Notes: generated by a model from the letters alone, not told the origin. A DNA stretch of 22,207 nt from a bacterium (GCA_021813155.1 JAKALK010000007.1:1-22207), one strand, 5' to 3'. Positions 6,431 through 14,715 are shown, counted from the stretch's first letter. Program-made: numbers and translations.

Positions 6431-8265
6431 GCTGAAATAGGTTTGATATTGAAGGGTTTTAGGAGATTGTAGAAGTCTTCTTGCTCCAAAGTTTCTTTAT
6501 CGAGGAGAGTTTTAGCTATGGTATCTAGGGCTTTTTTGTTGGTCCGAACTATTTTTTGGGCGATTTCTAGAGCGTGGTGTATAAACTTAGTAATTTCTTC
6601 GTCTATTTGGGTGGCCGTTTTTTCCGAGTAGTTTTTTTCGGTTGTGATTTCGCGGCCCAGAAAAACCATCTCTTCGGTATTGCCAAAAGTAATTGGACCC
6701 AGGGAGTCGCTCATGCCGTATTTCGTAACGAGCCGGCGAGCCAGTTCAGACGCTTCTTTAAGGTCGTTCGAAGCTCCGGTTGAGACATCATTAAAGACGA
6801 ACTTTTCGGCGACAAATCCTCCCATCATAACTGCCAGCTCGCTTAAAAATTGAGATTTGGTTCTTAGGCGGCGTTCTTCGATGGGGAGTTTTAGAGTGTA
6901 GCCACCAGCCAATCCTCGGCTGATAATAGTAACTTTGTGGACGGGGTCGGAATTTTTAAGGGACGCAGCAATAATAGCGTGACCGGATTCGTGATAAGCA
7001 GTAATCTCTTTTTCTTTAGCTGAGATGACGCGACTTCTTCTCTCAGGACCAAGAATGACTTTTTCGATGGCTTCAAAAAGATCGCCCTGAAGAATGTCTT
7101 TCTGGTTTTTGCGGGCGGCTAAAATCGCGCCTTCATTCATAAGATTGGCCAAATCGGCTCCCGAGAATCCTGGAGTACGTTGGGCAACTTTTTTCAGATC
7201 CACGCTTTTTTCAAGCGGTTTTTCGCGAGAGTGGATTTTTAGAATTTCCTCGCGGTCATTTAGATCGGGGAGATCTAAGATGACACGACGATCAAAACGT
7301 CCGGGGCGCAATAAAGCTGGATCGAGGATGTCGGGACGGTTGGTGGCAGCAAGAACGATAACTCTCGTGTCGCGATCGAAACCATCGAGTTCAACTAGAA
7401 TCTGGTTTAGAGTTTGTTCTCTCTCGTCGTTGCCTCCGCCTAGGCCTGCTCCACGCTGGCGACCCACGGCATCAATTTCATCAATAAAAAGAATTGACGG
7501 GGAGGCTTTTTTGGCAGTCATAAAAGCGTCACGGGTGCGCGAGGCGCCAACGCCAACAAACATCTCGACAAATTCCGAAGCAGAGATGTGAAAAAAAGGA
7601 ACATTGCTTTCTCCAGCCACGGCGCGGGCAAGGAGGGTTTTGCCGGTGCCGGGGAGGCCGACTAAGAGAACGCCGCGAGGAATTTTGGCGCCGAGATCGA
7701 GAAATTTCTTTGGGTTTTTTAGAAAATCAACAACTTCTCTTAGTTCTTCCTTGGCTTCTTTAAGACCGGCTACATCTTTAAAAAATATTTTTTCTTTTGA
7801 AAAAGTTGAGAGGCGGATATTAGAACGGCCAAAGTTGAAAGCTTGGTTGACACCGGTGCGAGCTTGACGAAACATCATCCAGAAAATAAATCCGATGATT
7901 AAGACAGGAATGAGCGTTGGGATTAAGATGCCGGCCCAGAATTGCCAACCCGATTGCTCTTCGATACTAAGACTCACTTTTTGAAGGGCGGCTGGCTCAA
8001 CGCCAAAATTTTTTAAAGTTTCAGTGATGCTGGTTTCGGCTTCTTTTTTGGAGGTGGCTTGTGTTTTATCTTTGAATCCTATTTTTAATACTTCACCGCT
8101 GACTTTAATCTCTGTGACCTCTCCTTGGTTAATTTTTTCAGCTAGCTGGTTGATGCTGATTTCCTGCGATTTTTGCGATTTTTCGATTAAGAAAGAAAAA
8201 ATTAACGAAAAAGCGACGAGGCTGAATATGGCAAAAATTATATTTTTGTAGAAGTTTTGAGACAT
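6427..8265 (-). CDS. ftsH: ATP-dependent zinc metalloprotease FtsH
   Basis: This is the membrane-anchored hexameric AAA+ protease that extracts and degrades membrane and regulatory proteins. It has 612 residues. Transmembrane helices at about 8-27 and 110-132 flank a small extracytoplasmic domain. The AAA module has Walker A GLPGTGKT (203-210), Walker B ILFIDE (258-263), and the second region of homology with AATNRPDILDPALLRPGRFDR (306-326). The protease site is HESGH (425-429) with the third zinc ligand Asp501 in TGASNDL. Walker A carries Leu where Pro is usual (GPPGTGKT), a mild change. The C-terminal tail is short. The gene sits alone on the minus strand against plus-strand neighbours, and its TAA overlaps the neighbour's TAA in the shared TTAA at 6427-6430. 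Confidence 0.97.
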   Translation of the reverse strand: MSQNFYKNIIFAIFSLVAFSLIFSFLIEKSQKSQEISINQLAEKINQGEVTEIKVSGEVLKIGFKDKTQATSKKEAETSITETLKNFGVEPAALQKVSLSIEEQSGWQFWAGILIPTLIPVLIIGFIFWMMFRQARTGVNQAFNFGRSNIRLSTFSKEKIFFKDVAGLKEAKEELREVVDFLKNPKKFLDLGAKIPRGVLLVGLPGTGKTLLARAVAGESNVPFFHISASEFVEMFVGVGASRTRDAFMTAKKASPSILFIDEIDAVGRQRGAGLGGGNDEREQTLNQILVELDGFDRDTRVIVLAATNRPDILDPALLRPGRFDRRVILDLPDLNDREEILKIHSREKPLEKSVDLKKVAQRTPGFSGADLANLMNEGAILAARKNQKDILQGDLFEAIEKVILGPERRSRVISAKEKEITAYHESGHAIIAASLKNSDPVHKVTIISRGLAGGYTLKLPIEERRLRTKSQFLSELAVMMGGFVAEKFVFNDVSTGASNDLKEASELARRLVTKYGMSDSLGPITFGNTEEMVFLGREITTEKNYSEKTATQIDEEITKFIHHALEIAQKIVRTNKKALDTIAKTLLDKETLEQEDFYNLLKPFNIKPISA

Positions 8266-8272
8266 GGTTAAG

Positions 8273-8278
8273 ATTTTA
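8273..8278 (-). promoter_or_regulatory. ftsH -10 element TAAAAT
   Basis: On the minus strand TAAAAT ends 7 nt before the ftsH ATG. A weak TTCCCA (8296-8301) lies 17 nt upstream. The geometry matches clpP and predicts a leaderless ftsH mRNA. Confidence 0.5.
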
Positions 8279-8296
8279 AACCAAATAGATTAAGTT

Positions 8297-8347
8297 GGGA
8301 AGAGTTCTCTGTTCCCGAGAAGGAGTTTAAAACTCTCCCGGAGTTTT
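8297..8347. other. Two adjacent hairpins between the DUF5663-like gene and ftsH
   Basis: The 190-nt gap between ftsH and the DUF5663-like gene holds two hairpins. One is GGGAAGAG/CTGTTCCC (8297-8316) with a single G-G mismatch and a TTCT loop. The other is AAAACTC-TCCCG-GAGTTTT (8329-8347), whose A/T arms would act as an A-tract/T-tract terminator on either strand. A GAGG-GGGG-CCTC hairpin lies at about 8399-8410. The simplest reading is a terminator ending the minus-strand genes upstream of ftsH, but a leader or regulatory role is possible. No ORF is evident here. Confidence 0.35.
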
Positions 8348-8455
8348 ATTAGACACCCATCTTTTTTTAAGATCCAAAAAGCCTAGCTTTTAAACTAAAG
8401 AGGGGGGCCTCGCAGATGAATAAAATAAAAATCCTACTTCAAAAAATGAAAGAGT

Positions 8456-8743
8456 TTATCGGTTAGGAGAGAGGAAGTCTTTCATTTCCTGGATAAGGCC
8501 GCTTGTTTCCTCTTCTCTGATTTCTTCGAGGTTGGGGATTTTGGTTTTTAAAAAAGATTCAACCTGGGCTTGGTCGCCGGATTCGGTAACTTGGTCGAAG
8601 GTTGCTTGGTCCTGATCGTTTAATCGGTCATAGACTCTAACTACTAATCGTTTCAATAGAGAATCGGTGAATTGGGAAAGGATTTCGTTTTGCTCTTCCT
8701 GCGAGAGACTTTCTAGGCCAAGTTGGGTAATAATATCATCCAT
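8456..8743 (-). CDS. Small acidic helical protein, DUF5663-like
   Basis: This 95-residue, strongly acidic protein (MDDIITQLGLESLSQEEQNEIL...) is predicted to be all helical, with no membrane segment and no Cys or His motifs. The pattern resembles a small CPR family that I recall as DUF5663: a start of MDDII.(E/Q)LGLE.L..EE, then LLKRLVVRVYDRL, then FLK.KIP(N/D)L..I..EE. The domain number is from memory. No function is established. The gene follows the 968-residue envelope protein with 39 nt between them, and has its own TATAAT 6 nt before the ATG, so it can be expressed separately. Confidence 0.75.
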   Translation of the reverse strand: MDDIITQLGLESLSQEEQNEILSQFTDSLLKRLVVRVYDRLNDQDQATFDQVTESGDQAQVESFLKTKIPNLEEIREEETSGLIQEMKDFLSPNR

Positions 8744-8749
8744 AGTTAC

Positions 8750-8755
8750 ATTATA
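8750..8755 (-). promoter_or_regulatory. -10 element TATAAT of the DUF5663-like gene
   Basis: A perfect TATAAT on the minus strand ends 6 nt before the ATG (8743). No clear -35 is seen. It predicts a leaderless mRNA. Confidence 0.55.
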
Positions 8756-8782
8756 TTTTAATTGTTGGTTTTGAGCTAGGTT

Positions 8783-11689
8783 TTAGCCGTAGCTTGTGCC
8801 GATAGCGAATTTTAGGAATTTTTCGATCGACCAATTCTTTTCTCCTTGGCCGGGTAGGAATTTTTTTATAAGTCCGGCTAGAACGCGATGGTGGCTAACT
8901 TCCTCGGCGTCTAAATGCTCATCGGTAGGCAGATATTCGGTGAATTTATCACTACCAAATCTTTTTAAAAAGTCTTTAACACTCCAGCCTTTCACTTTAT
9001 CAAATTCAGATTCAGTGACGCCGGTGTCATTCAATGCGGCATGGTAATTATCTAATGCGTGTTCGTGAAGGGGGTGATGCTCTAGGAAGTAGAGAAGTCT
9101 TTGGAGGTAGGGTTGGTTTGGATTTTTAACGAGCTTAGAAGTAATCTCGGCTATTTTTTGTTCTTGTTCATAGAGATTGTGTTGGTCGAGGTAATTTCCC
9201 CAATCTTCCGCGAGGGGCTTAGGAAGAACTTCAGAGACTTCTGGTACGGGAGGGCCGTAGGTTTCTAAGGTGGGGGATGGGGTGGTTGCTCCGGGTGTGG
9301 ATTCGGTGAGGCCGTTATCAGGTTTAAGGATATCGGCGACGGTTTGATGAGGTTGATTTTCAAGGGGCGCTAAATTTGAGGTAACGGTTTCGGGAGCGTG
9401 GGGTTCGCTGACGCCGAGACTTTCTTTAAGCCATGTTGGGGCAGGGCGTCCTTCTTTTTGAAGAGTTTCGTAGAGTTGGTGGTTTGTTCCAAGGCCGAAT
9501 TTATCACGAGCGTAGTCGATGACTTGAAAACGAGGGCCGGCTGGGGTTTCAGTGAAGACAATTTGATCGCCTTCATGGACAAGGCCAACTTCGCTTATAG
9601 GGACCTTCATGCCTCCGATTTCGACAGTGGAATGAGACCAGGCTTCGGCAAACTTACCGGCCGGAATTTTACCAGAGCTGACCATCGAGTGAGCGGTTCC
9701 CCAGATGCTGCCACCGGGTTTAATGGTGGCTACTGGTTTTGTTTCGGCTAGTAGCTGATCAGGTGTTTGAGGAATGGGGTGAATTCCTATATTGTCTGGC
9801 GTATGGATCTCAGTTGCACCAACGGGGAAACCGGGTGGATGGAAGAGAGTGTCGGGTGGCGTTGGGGTCGGTGAGGTAGGAATTTCTGAGTGGGTTGGCG
9901 GTATCGACTCAAGCGAGGGTTGGTGCCCTGTGAGATGTTCGCGAGTAAATTCGGCTACTTGCTCGAAGGGATGAAGGCCGGTGAGGTTGCCTAGTTTATC
10001 AGCTGCCCAGCTAATGCTTTTTCCAAAGTATCCCGAGCCGATGAGATATCCAACGGTGCCTGCGGCGAGGTATCTTATGCCAGTATTTATTCGTTCTTTA
10101 TTTCTTAAACTGGATTCGGTAAGACCTAGGGTTTTTTCCAGGTCTTCGTCTTGGGCTTTCAGATAATCAATTAAGCCGGCGGATTTATTGCCGCCCTCGA
10201 CTTTCTCGACAGCTTTTTGGATTTTCTCCGCCAGTTCGGTTTCGATGGCTTGGTGGCGTTTAATAATACCTTTATCCTGCCTGGCTTTAATAGCGGCTTC
10301 GGTGGCGACGCCGGCACCGGCTCCGGCGACTGCGCGACGTAGGGCTGAGCCGGCAACTAAGGCTCCTCCTAAAATTGTTGAGGTGGGCATAAGAATGGAA
10401 CCAGCGAAAAGGGCGCCACCGAGAACCGTTTTTTTCCAGAAGGGAAGTTCATTATAGGCGCGGCCGACTTTACGGATGAGGTTGATGGTTTTTTCTGTTT
10501 TTGACTCACCTTTTTCTTCAGCGCGGAACCGGGTTTTTAAGTCGTAGAATTTTTTAAATTCTCCGGCTCTGGCAACCGCGGCAGCTTTCATTAATAAATA
10601 TTCTCGTTCGTTAGCTTTGAGTGCCCCGAGGTTGCGATGTGAAGTCTCTGCTTTTACAATATCTTCGGCAACATCTTTTAGGCTTTCCAGGTAGACGGTT
10701 TTAGCAACTTCCAGTTCTTGTTGTCTGATTTCGTCCAAAGGCTCTTTGGATTTCTTGGCTTCGTAGTCTAGGCGGGCGTAGGTTTCTCTTAGGCGGTCGA
10801 GTTTTCCTTCCGGAGTTTCCGGAGTGGTTTCTGGAGAAGTAGGCTCAGTTTCAGTTTTTGCTTCCGGTGATTCTGGGGCCGCTCCTTCTTTGTCTGGTTC
10901 GGTTTCTGGGGATGGTGTGGTTTGGGTGGAAGTTTCGGCTGTCTGAGGAGGGGTGGATGCTTGCTGTTCTTTTTCTTTTTCGTGTTCGCGAGTTTTATGT
11001 ATTTCGAAAAGCCGGAAGTATCTTTTTGTGGCTCTCTTAAATTCTTTCTTCTCTTCTTCGGTTAGGCTGTCGGTTTTAGAGCCGAGATCTTCCATGATTT
11101 TTTTGGCATCGGCTAATTGTTGGCCTAATGCGCTTTCGTCTAATTCTGTTTCATTTATAACTTTTTCCGGTTCTGGGGTCGGCTCTTCGATCGATACTTC
11201 GCTAACTGGTTCTGGGGTCGGGGGTAGGGAGGTTTCGCTTTCGGGTGTTTTTTGCGCTCCCATTATTTGCTCGACTTCTTCTTGTTTAAAGCTTCGGGCT
11301 TGGATGGTTTGTTCGATATCGGCTACGAAACGGTCGGGGTCGATTTGGCTGTCAGTAAGTTTTTTTGATGCCTCTTCCAATTCGGATTCAATTTCACTTT
11401 CCCAAAATTTTAACTCTGTGCCGTAGAATTCTCGGCTGATTTTGCCGGCGGAGAGGAGCTCATTTAAAAATCCTACCTGTTCTCGTCTTTGCTCAAGAAT
11501 CTTAACGCGGTAACTTTGGATGAGTTGTTCGGTATCAATTTCGGGGCCACGGGTGGCTTTAGGCTCTTGCTCCGGTCGCGGTTTTTCTTCGATAAAAGGG
11601 GTGTCTTCTTTTGGTTTTTTTATTCTGCTCTTAATTTTTACTGTACCACCAGTAGCTTCGGGTGATAGGTCTTCGAATTTTCCGGGCAT
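8783..11689 (-). CDS. Large (968 aa) membrane-associated protein with LysM-like segment, function unknown
   Basis: I do not recognise this protein as a whole. Residues 1-400 are highly charged and helical, broken by Pro/Glu/Thr-rich linkers (about 145-175 and 240-300). A Gly/Ala-rich hydrophobic stretch at about 418-465 (KKTVLGGALFAGSILMP..ILGGALVAGSAL) looks like a pair of membrane helices, and a second hydrophobic segment lies at about 538-560. A Pro/Thr/Ser-rich linker follows (about 590-645). Residues 650-710 read like a LysM or SafA-type peptidoglycan-binding unit (IKPGGSIWGTAHSMVSSGKI then GLVHEGDQIVF). Another Pro-rich linker leads to a helical C-terminus (about 790-968). There is no signal peptide. 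The start ATG lies 63 nt from the divergent pilB start. A cell-envelope scaffold is plausible but unproven. Confidence 0.85.
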   Translation of the reverse strand: MPGKFEDLSPEATGGTVKIKSRIKKPKEDTPFIEEKPRPEQEPKATRGPEIDTEQLIQSYRVKILEQRREQVGFLNELLSAGKISREFYGTELKFWESEIESELEEASKKLTDSQIDPDRFVADIEQTIQARSFKQEEVEQIMGAQKTPESETSLPPTPEPVSEVSIEEPTPEPEKVINETELDESALGQQLADAKKIMEDLGSKTDSLTEEEKKEFKRATKRYFRLFEIHKTREHEKEKEQQASTPPQTAETSTQTTPSPETEPDKEGAAPESPEAKTETEPTSPETTPETPEGKLDRLRETYARLDYEAKKSKEPLDEIRQQELEVAKTVYLESLKDVAEDIVKAETSHRNLGALKANEREYLLMKAAAVARAGEFKKFYDLKTRFRAEEKGESKTEKTINLIRKVGRAYNELPFWKKTVLGGALFAGSILMPTSTILGGALVAGSALRRAVAGAGAGVATEAAIKARQDKGIIKRHQAIETELAEKIQKAVEKVEGGNKSAGLIDYLKAQDEDLEKTLGLTESSLRNKERINTGIRYLAAGTVGYLIGSGYFGKSISWAADKLGNLTGLHPFEQVAEFTREHLTGHQPSLESIPPTHSEIPTSPTPTPPDTLFHPPGFPVGATEIHTPDNIGIHPIPQTPDQLLAETKPVATIKPGGSIWGTAHSMVSSGKIPAGKFAEAWSHSTVEIGGMKVPISEVGLVHEGDQIVFTETPAGPRFQVIDYARDKFGLGTNHQLYETLQKEGRPAPTWLKESLGVSEPHAPETVTSNLAPLENQPHQTVADILKPDNGLTESTPGATTPSPTLETYGPPVPEVSEVLPKPLAEDWGNYLDQHNLYEQEQKIAEITSKLVKNPNQPYLQRLLYFLEHHPLHEHALDNYHAALNDTGVTESEFDKVKGWSVKDFLKRFGSDKFTEYLPTDEHLDAEEVSHHRVLAGLIKKFLPGQGEKNWSIEKFLKFAIGTSYG

Positions 11690-11716
11690 GTTATTGTTAG
11701 ATTTCCCCTGTTTTAG

Positions 11717-11745
11717 TTGAAGATACCTTTTTTATAGTTTAAATT
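11717..11745 (+). promoter_or_regulatory. pilB promoter (TTGAAG-N17-TAAATT)
   Basis: TTGAAG (11717-11722) and TAAATT (11740-11745) are 17 nt apart, and the -10 ends 7 nt before ATG 11753. The 63-nt divergent gap must also hold the promoter of the 968-residue protein, for which no clear -10/-35 pair is visible. Confidence 0.5.
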
Positions 11746-11752
11746 GTAACTG

Positions 11753-13432
11753 ATGGCTGATAGCAAAACAACCTCTATTAAAAACAAACTTGAGCGGCTA
11801 AGAAGGGAAAGCGAAGAGAGGGTGGCCCAACGGTTAGCTAAAGAACTTAATGTGCCTTATGTCGATTTAGGAAAGACGCCGGTTTCTTTAGACGCGGTGA
11901 AATCGATTCCAGCTGAAAAGGCAAAGGCGGCAAAGATGGTAGGAATAGAGCTTAAGGTAGATAAATTAGCGGTGGCAGTTACCGATCCAAGAATCAGGGG
12001 CGCTCAGGATGTAATTAAAGAGTTAGAGGAGGATAAGAAATACAAAGTAAAGGTTTTTATGGCGTCTTTTTCAGGGATAAAGCAGGCCTGGCATTTTTAC
12101 GAGTTTGTTCCAGAGGAAATTGAGGGTATTACCGGGAAAGTTGATATTGAAAAAGAAAAGTTTGAAGAATTGATAAAGAGGTGGGTGAGTTTGGATGACT
12201 TTAAGAAAGAGATGGAGTCGCCAGAAACTAGTCACTACAAGACGAGTGATTTAGTACAGATGATTTTGGCCGAAGCCTTAGCCACAAAAGCCTCGGATAT
12301 TCATTTTGAAGCCGAAGAAGAAAAGGTGCGCGTTCGTTTTAGGGTGGACGGAATTTTACACGATGCAGTTTCAAATTTCCCAACTAAAAATTACGAAAGT
12401 TTGGTTTCGAGAATAAAGCTCCTGGCGGCGATGAAGATAAATGTGAGAGGAGTGCCGCAGGATGGCCGTTTCACAATTAGTTTGACTAGCAAGGATATTG
12501 AAATCAGAGTTTCAATTATCCCTTCCCAGTTCGGAGAAACGATCGTTATGAGGATTTTAGATCCCGACGCGATTAGCGTAGGCTTGCCCGATCTCGGTCT
12601 TCGTGAAGACGACTTAAAACTAGTTTACAGGGAGCTCGAGAAGCCGAACGGCTTAATTTTAAATACGGGGCCGACCGGTTCCGGGAAAACAACAACCCTG
12701 TACGCTTTCTTGAAACACCTCGCGAGTCCCGAGAAAAAAATTATTACTATTGAAGACCCGATTGAATATAAGGTTCAGGGCATAGAGCAGACCCAGGTTG
12801 ATCCGAGTGCCGACTACACTTTTAATAAGGGACTTAGGGCTATTGTGAGACAAGACCCCGATGTGGTTTTAGTGGGGGAGATTCGCGATTTGGAAACCGC
12901 GGAGATTGCCATGCAGGCAGCCCTCACTGGCCACGTTGTGTTTTCCACGCTTCATACAAACAGCGCTATCGGCGCGATTCCGAGACTAACTGACTTAGGT
13001 GTTAAAACTTCGGTGATCGGTCCCGCCTTAAGTTTGGTGATTGCTCAGAGATTAGTGAGGAGGTTGTGTAGCGATTGTAGGCAGCCGATTGAGTTGGGAG
13101 ATGAGGAGAAAAAGAAAATAAAGAATTTTTTGGATAATTTGCCGTCGAGGGTCGATCGACGAGCTTTCGAGAGCTTTAAAGTTTATAAGCCAGTGGGCTG
13201 CGACAGTTGTCATCATTTTGGATATCGGGGCCGAATTGGGATTTTTGAATTTTTGGAAGCCGGGGGTCACTTCGAGGAGGTGATTCTTAAAGAGGCTTCA
13301 GAAGTGGCTTTAAGAAAGTTAGCTCAAGAACAGGGGATGGTGACGATGCAACAAGATGGAGTACTTAAAGCTTTGGTTGGCGTCACTACTTTCGACGAAG
13401 TGAAAGAGGTGACGGGGCCAATTGAGTGGTAG
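11753..13432 (+). CDS. pilB: Type IV pilus assembly ATPase PilB (GspE family)
   Basis: This hexameric cytoplasmic ATPase powers pilus or pseudopilus extension. At 559 residues it has an N-terminal MshEN/GspE-N-like domain (about 20-125), then the secretion-ATPase core. Visible motifs are SDIHFE (181-186), VDGILHD (198-204), QDGRF (236-240), Walker A GPTGSGKT (306-313), the Asp box ITIEDPIEY (331-339), Walker B VVLVGEIRD with Glu376, and the His box around STLHTN (398-403). A zinc tetracysteine motif is split as C439-x2-C442 and C483-x2-C486, typical of PilB/GspE and absent from the retraction ATPase PilT. No other pilus assembly genes are in the window, apart from the pilin-like fusion proteins at 3121-6430. 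Confidence 0.95.
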   Translation: MADSKTTSIKNKLERLRRESEERVAQRLAKELNVPYVDLGKTPVSLDAVKSIPAEKAKAAKMVGIELKVDKLAVAVTDPRIRGAQDVIKELEEDKKYKVKVFMASFSGIKQAWHFYEFVPEEIEGITGKVDIEKEKFEELIKRWVSLDDFKKEMESPETSHYKTSDLVQMILAEALATKASDIHFEAEEEKVRVRFRVDGILHDAVSNFPTKNYESLVSRIKLLAAMKINVRGVPQDGRFTISLTSKDIEIRVSIIPSQFGETIVMRILDPDAISVGLPDLGLREDDLKLVYRELEKPNGLILNTGPTGSGKTTTLYAFLKHLASPEKKIITIEDPIEYKVQGIEQTQVDPSADYTFNKGLRAIVRQDPDVVLVGEIRDLETAEIAMQAALTGHVVFSTLHTNSAIGAIPRLTDLGVKTSVIGPALSLVIAQRLVRRLCSDCRQPIELGDEEKKKIKNFLDNLPSRVDRRAFESFKVYKPVGCDSCHHFGYRGRIGIFEFLEAGGHFEEVILKEASEVALRKLAQEQGMVTMQQDGVLKALVGVTTFDEVKEVTGPIEW

Positions 13433-13436
13433 TTAG

Positions 13437-13616
13437 CTTAAATCTGGGGGCGTTTTCCCGGGAGGGAAATAAAGTCTCTTTCAAATAATTTAAAAGAGGT
13501 TAGAATTATTCCGAGGATAGGCTTCGCGCGAAACCAAGCCGTCCTGAGACTTAGAACAAGTCCATAAGCCCCCAGGTTTAAGGTAACTACTCGCAACCTT
13601 AATCGTTGTGTAGTTT
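13437..13616. ncRNA. Candidate structured non-coding RNA between pilB and ruvB (strand unresolved)
   Basis: A 15-bp helix closes the region: CTTAAATCTGGGGGC (13437-13451) with GCCCCCAGGTTTAAG (13568-13582). Inside are TTTCCC-GGGA-GGGAAA (13454-13469), the helix AAGTCTC (13472-13478)/GAGACTT (13546-13552), AATAATT (13484-13490)/AATTATT (13504-13510), and AGGA..GGCTT (13514-13524)/AAGCC.TCCT (13536-13545). GACTT-AGAAC-AAGTC (13548-13562) competes with one of these. A further hairpin spans 13585-13615. On the plus strand the one imperfect pair of the closing helix is G-U and one loop is GNRA; on the minus strand that pair is A-C. The only good promoter, however, points leftward (13612-13640). 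There is no ORF. No match to RNase P, tmRNA or SRP RNA was seen; a 6S-like role is possible. Confidence 0.55.
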
Positions 13617-13640
13617 AGCACTAAATTTAGATTTTGTCAA
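13612..13640 (-). promoter_or_regulatory. Strong leftward promoter: TTGACA-N17-TGc-TAAACT
   Basis: On the minus strand a consensus -35 TTGACA (13640-13635) is followed after exactly 17 nt by TAAACT (13617-13612), with an extended -10 TG. Transcription would start near 13605 and run into the structured region. No minus-strand gene follows for about 1.7 kb. A 10-bp palindrome CTAAATTTAG (13621-13630) lies in the spacer. Confidence 0.55.
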
Positions 13641-13668
13641 GATCTGGGTTTTTGGTTGGGAAAGAGTA

Positions 13669-13674
13669 TATATT
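13669..13674 (+). promoter_or_regulatory. ruvB -10 element TATATT
   Basis: TATATT ends 7 nt before ATG 13682. No good -35 is seen at 16-18 nt. It argues against the in-frame TTG at 13634, which would put the promoter inside the coding region. Confidence 0.4.
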
Positions 13675-13681
13675 TAATAAA

Positions 13682-14689
13682 ATGAAAGAAATAGTGTCAA
13701 ATCCGGCTAAAATTAGTGACGATTTAAGCATTGATTTGGCATTGCGGCCAACGAGTTGGCAGGAATATGTTGGGCAAGCCAAAGTAAAAGATAATCTCCA
13801 TGTGATTATGGAGGCGGCAAAGAGGAGGGGAGAAGCGGTAGATCACCTGCTTTTTTGTGGGGCGGCGGGATTAGGTAAAACGACACTAGCTCACCTAGTA
13901 GCGAAAGAGATTGGGTCAATGGTTCGGATCACTTCTGGGCCGGCGCTTGAGAAGGCTGGAGATATTGCGGCGATTTTAACCAATTTAGAAGAAGGCGAGG
14001 TTCTATTTATAGATGAAGCTCATAGAATGAATCGCTTGATTGAGGAGGTGCTTTATCCGGCGATGGAGAGCCGCAAGCTCCACCTGATGATTGGAAAAGG
14101 ACCGGCCGCCAGAACCTTAACTGTCGATTTACCTTCTTTCACTTTAATTGCGGCAACTACCCGAGAAAATCTTTTGTCCGGACCGCTCCGATCTCGTTTT
14201 GGTGCAACTTTTCGGTTGAATTATTATGATTTAACTGACATCAAAACTATTTTGAGGCGTTCGGCTGGGATTTTGGGAGTGAAAGTGTCACCGGCGGCGG
14301 TGGAAATTTTGGCGGAAGCGTCCCGGGCAACTCCGAGGGTCGCGAACCGGCTTTTAAAAAGAGCGAGGGACTATGCGGAAGTGCACGGAGACGGAAAAAT
14401 CGATGAACCGATTGCTCAAAAGGCGTTGGAGCTTTTAGATATAGACGAGAAAGGATTAGAGCCAAATGATCGGCGACTTTTGAAAATAATTATTGATAAG
14501 TTTAACGGGGGGCCAGTGGGGTTGGGGACACTAGCGGCGGCTCTAAATGAGGACAAAGGCGTGATCGAAGATATTTACGAACCATATTTGATGAGTTTGG
14601 GATTTTTACAGAGGTCTTCGGCTGGACGACTTGTTATGCCGGCAGCGTATGAGCATCTCAAGGTCAAAAAAGATGGAGGACTTTTTTGA
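13682..14689 (+). CDS. ruvB: Holliday junction branch migration helicase RuvB
   Basis: This AAA+ motor drives Holliday-junction branch migration with RuvA. From ATG 13682 it has 335 residues, the normal length. The start region ...IDLALRPTSWQEYVGQAKVKDNL matches the family. Motifs (numbered from this ATG) are Walker A GAAGLGKT (60-67), Walker B VLFIDEAHR with Asp111-Glu112, sensor 1/arginine finger AATTRENLLSGPLRSRFG, and sensor 2 RATPRVANRLLKRARD. The C-terminal winged helix follows (NGGPVGLGTLAAAL, then EPYLM.LGF..R...GR). GAAGLGKT and DEAH replace the usual GPPGLGKT and DEIH, both tolerable changes. ruvA and ruvC are not adjacent. The stop is TGA. It starts a nine-gene plus-strand run. Confidence 0.96.
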   Translation: MKEIVSNPAKISDDLSIDLALRPTSWQEYVGQAKVKDNLHVIMEAAKRRGEAVDHLLFCGAAGLGKTTLAHLVAKEIGSMVRITSGPALEKAGDIAAILTNLEEGEVLFIDEAHRMNRLIEEVLYPAMESRKLHLMIGKGPAARTLTVDLPSFTLIAATTRENLLSGPLRSRFGATFRLNYYDLTDIKTILRRSAGILGVKVSPAAVEILAEASRATPRVANRLLKRARDYAEVHGDGKIDEPIAQKALELLDIDEKGLEPNDRRLLKIIIDKFNGGPVGLGTLAAALNEDKGVIEDIYEPYLMSLGFLQRSSAGRLVMPAAYEHLKVKKDGGLF

Positions 14690-14715
14690 TAAATTAGAAA
14701 GTGTTTGTGGTGCGA

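Noticed and set aside
7094..7591. Long open frame on the plus strand opposite ftsH (165 codons), and similar ones opposite the 968-residue gene
   Set aside because: They are antisense to clearly coding, motif-bearing or compositionally coherent genes, and are low-complexity Arg/Ser-rich shadows.
13437..13582. RNase P, tmRNA, SRP or 5S RNA for the structured region
   Set aside because: It is too short for RNase P or tmRNA, lacks the tmRNA tRNA-like end, lacks the SRP GGAAGGAAGC-type loop, and lacks 5S conserved sequence.
13634..13681. TTG start of ruvB at 13634
   Set aside because: It would add 16 unconserved residues and place the ruvB -10 and part of the leftward promoter inside the gene. 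ATG 13682 matches the family.
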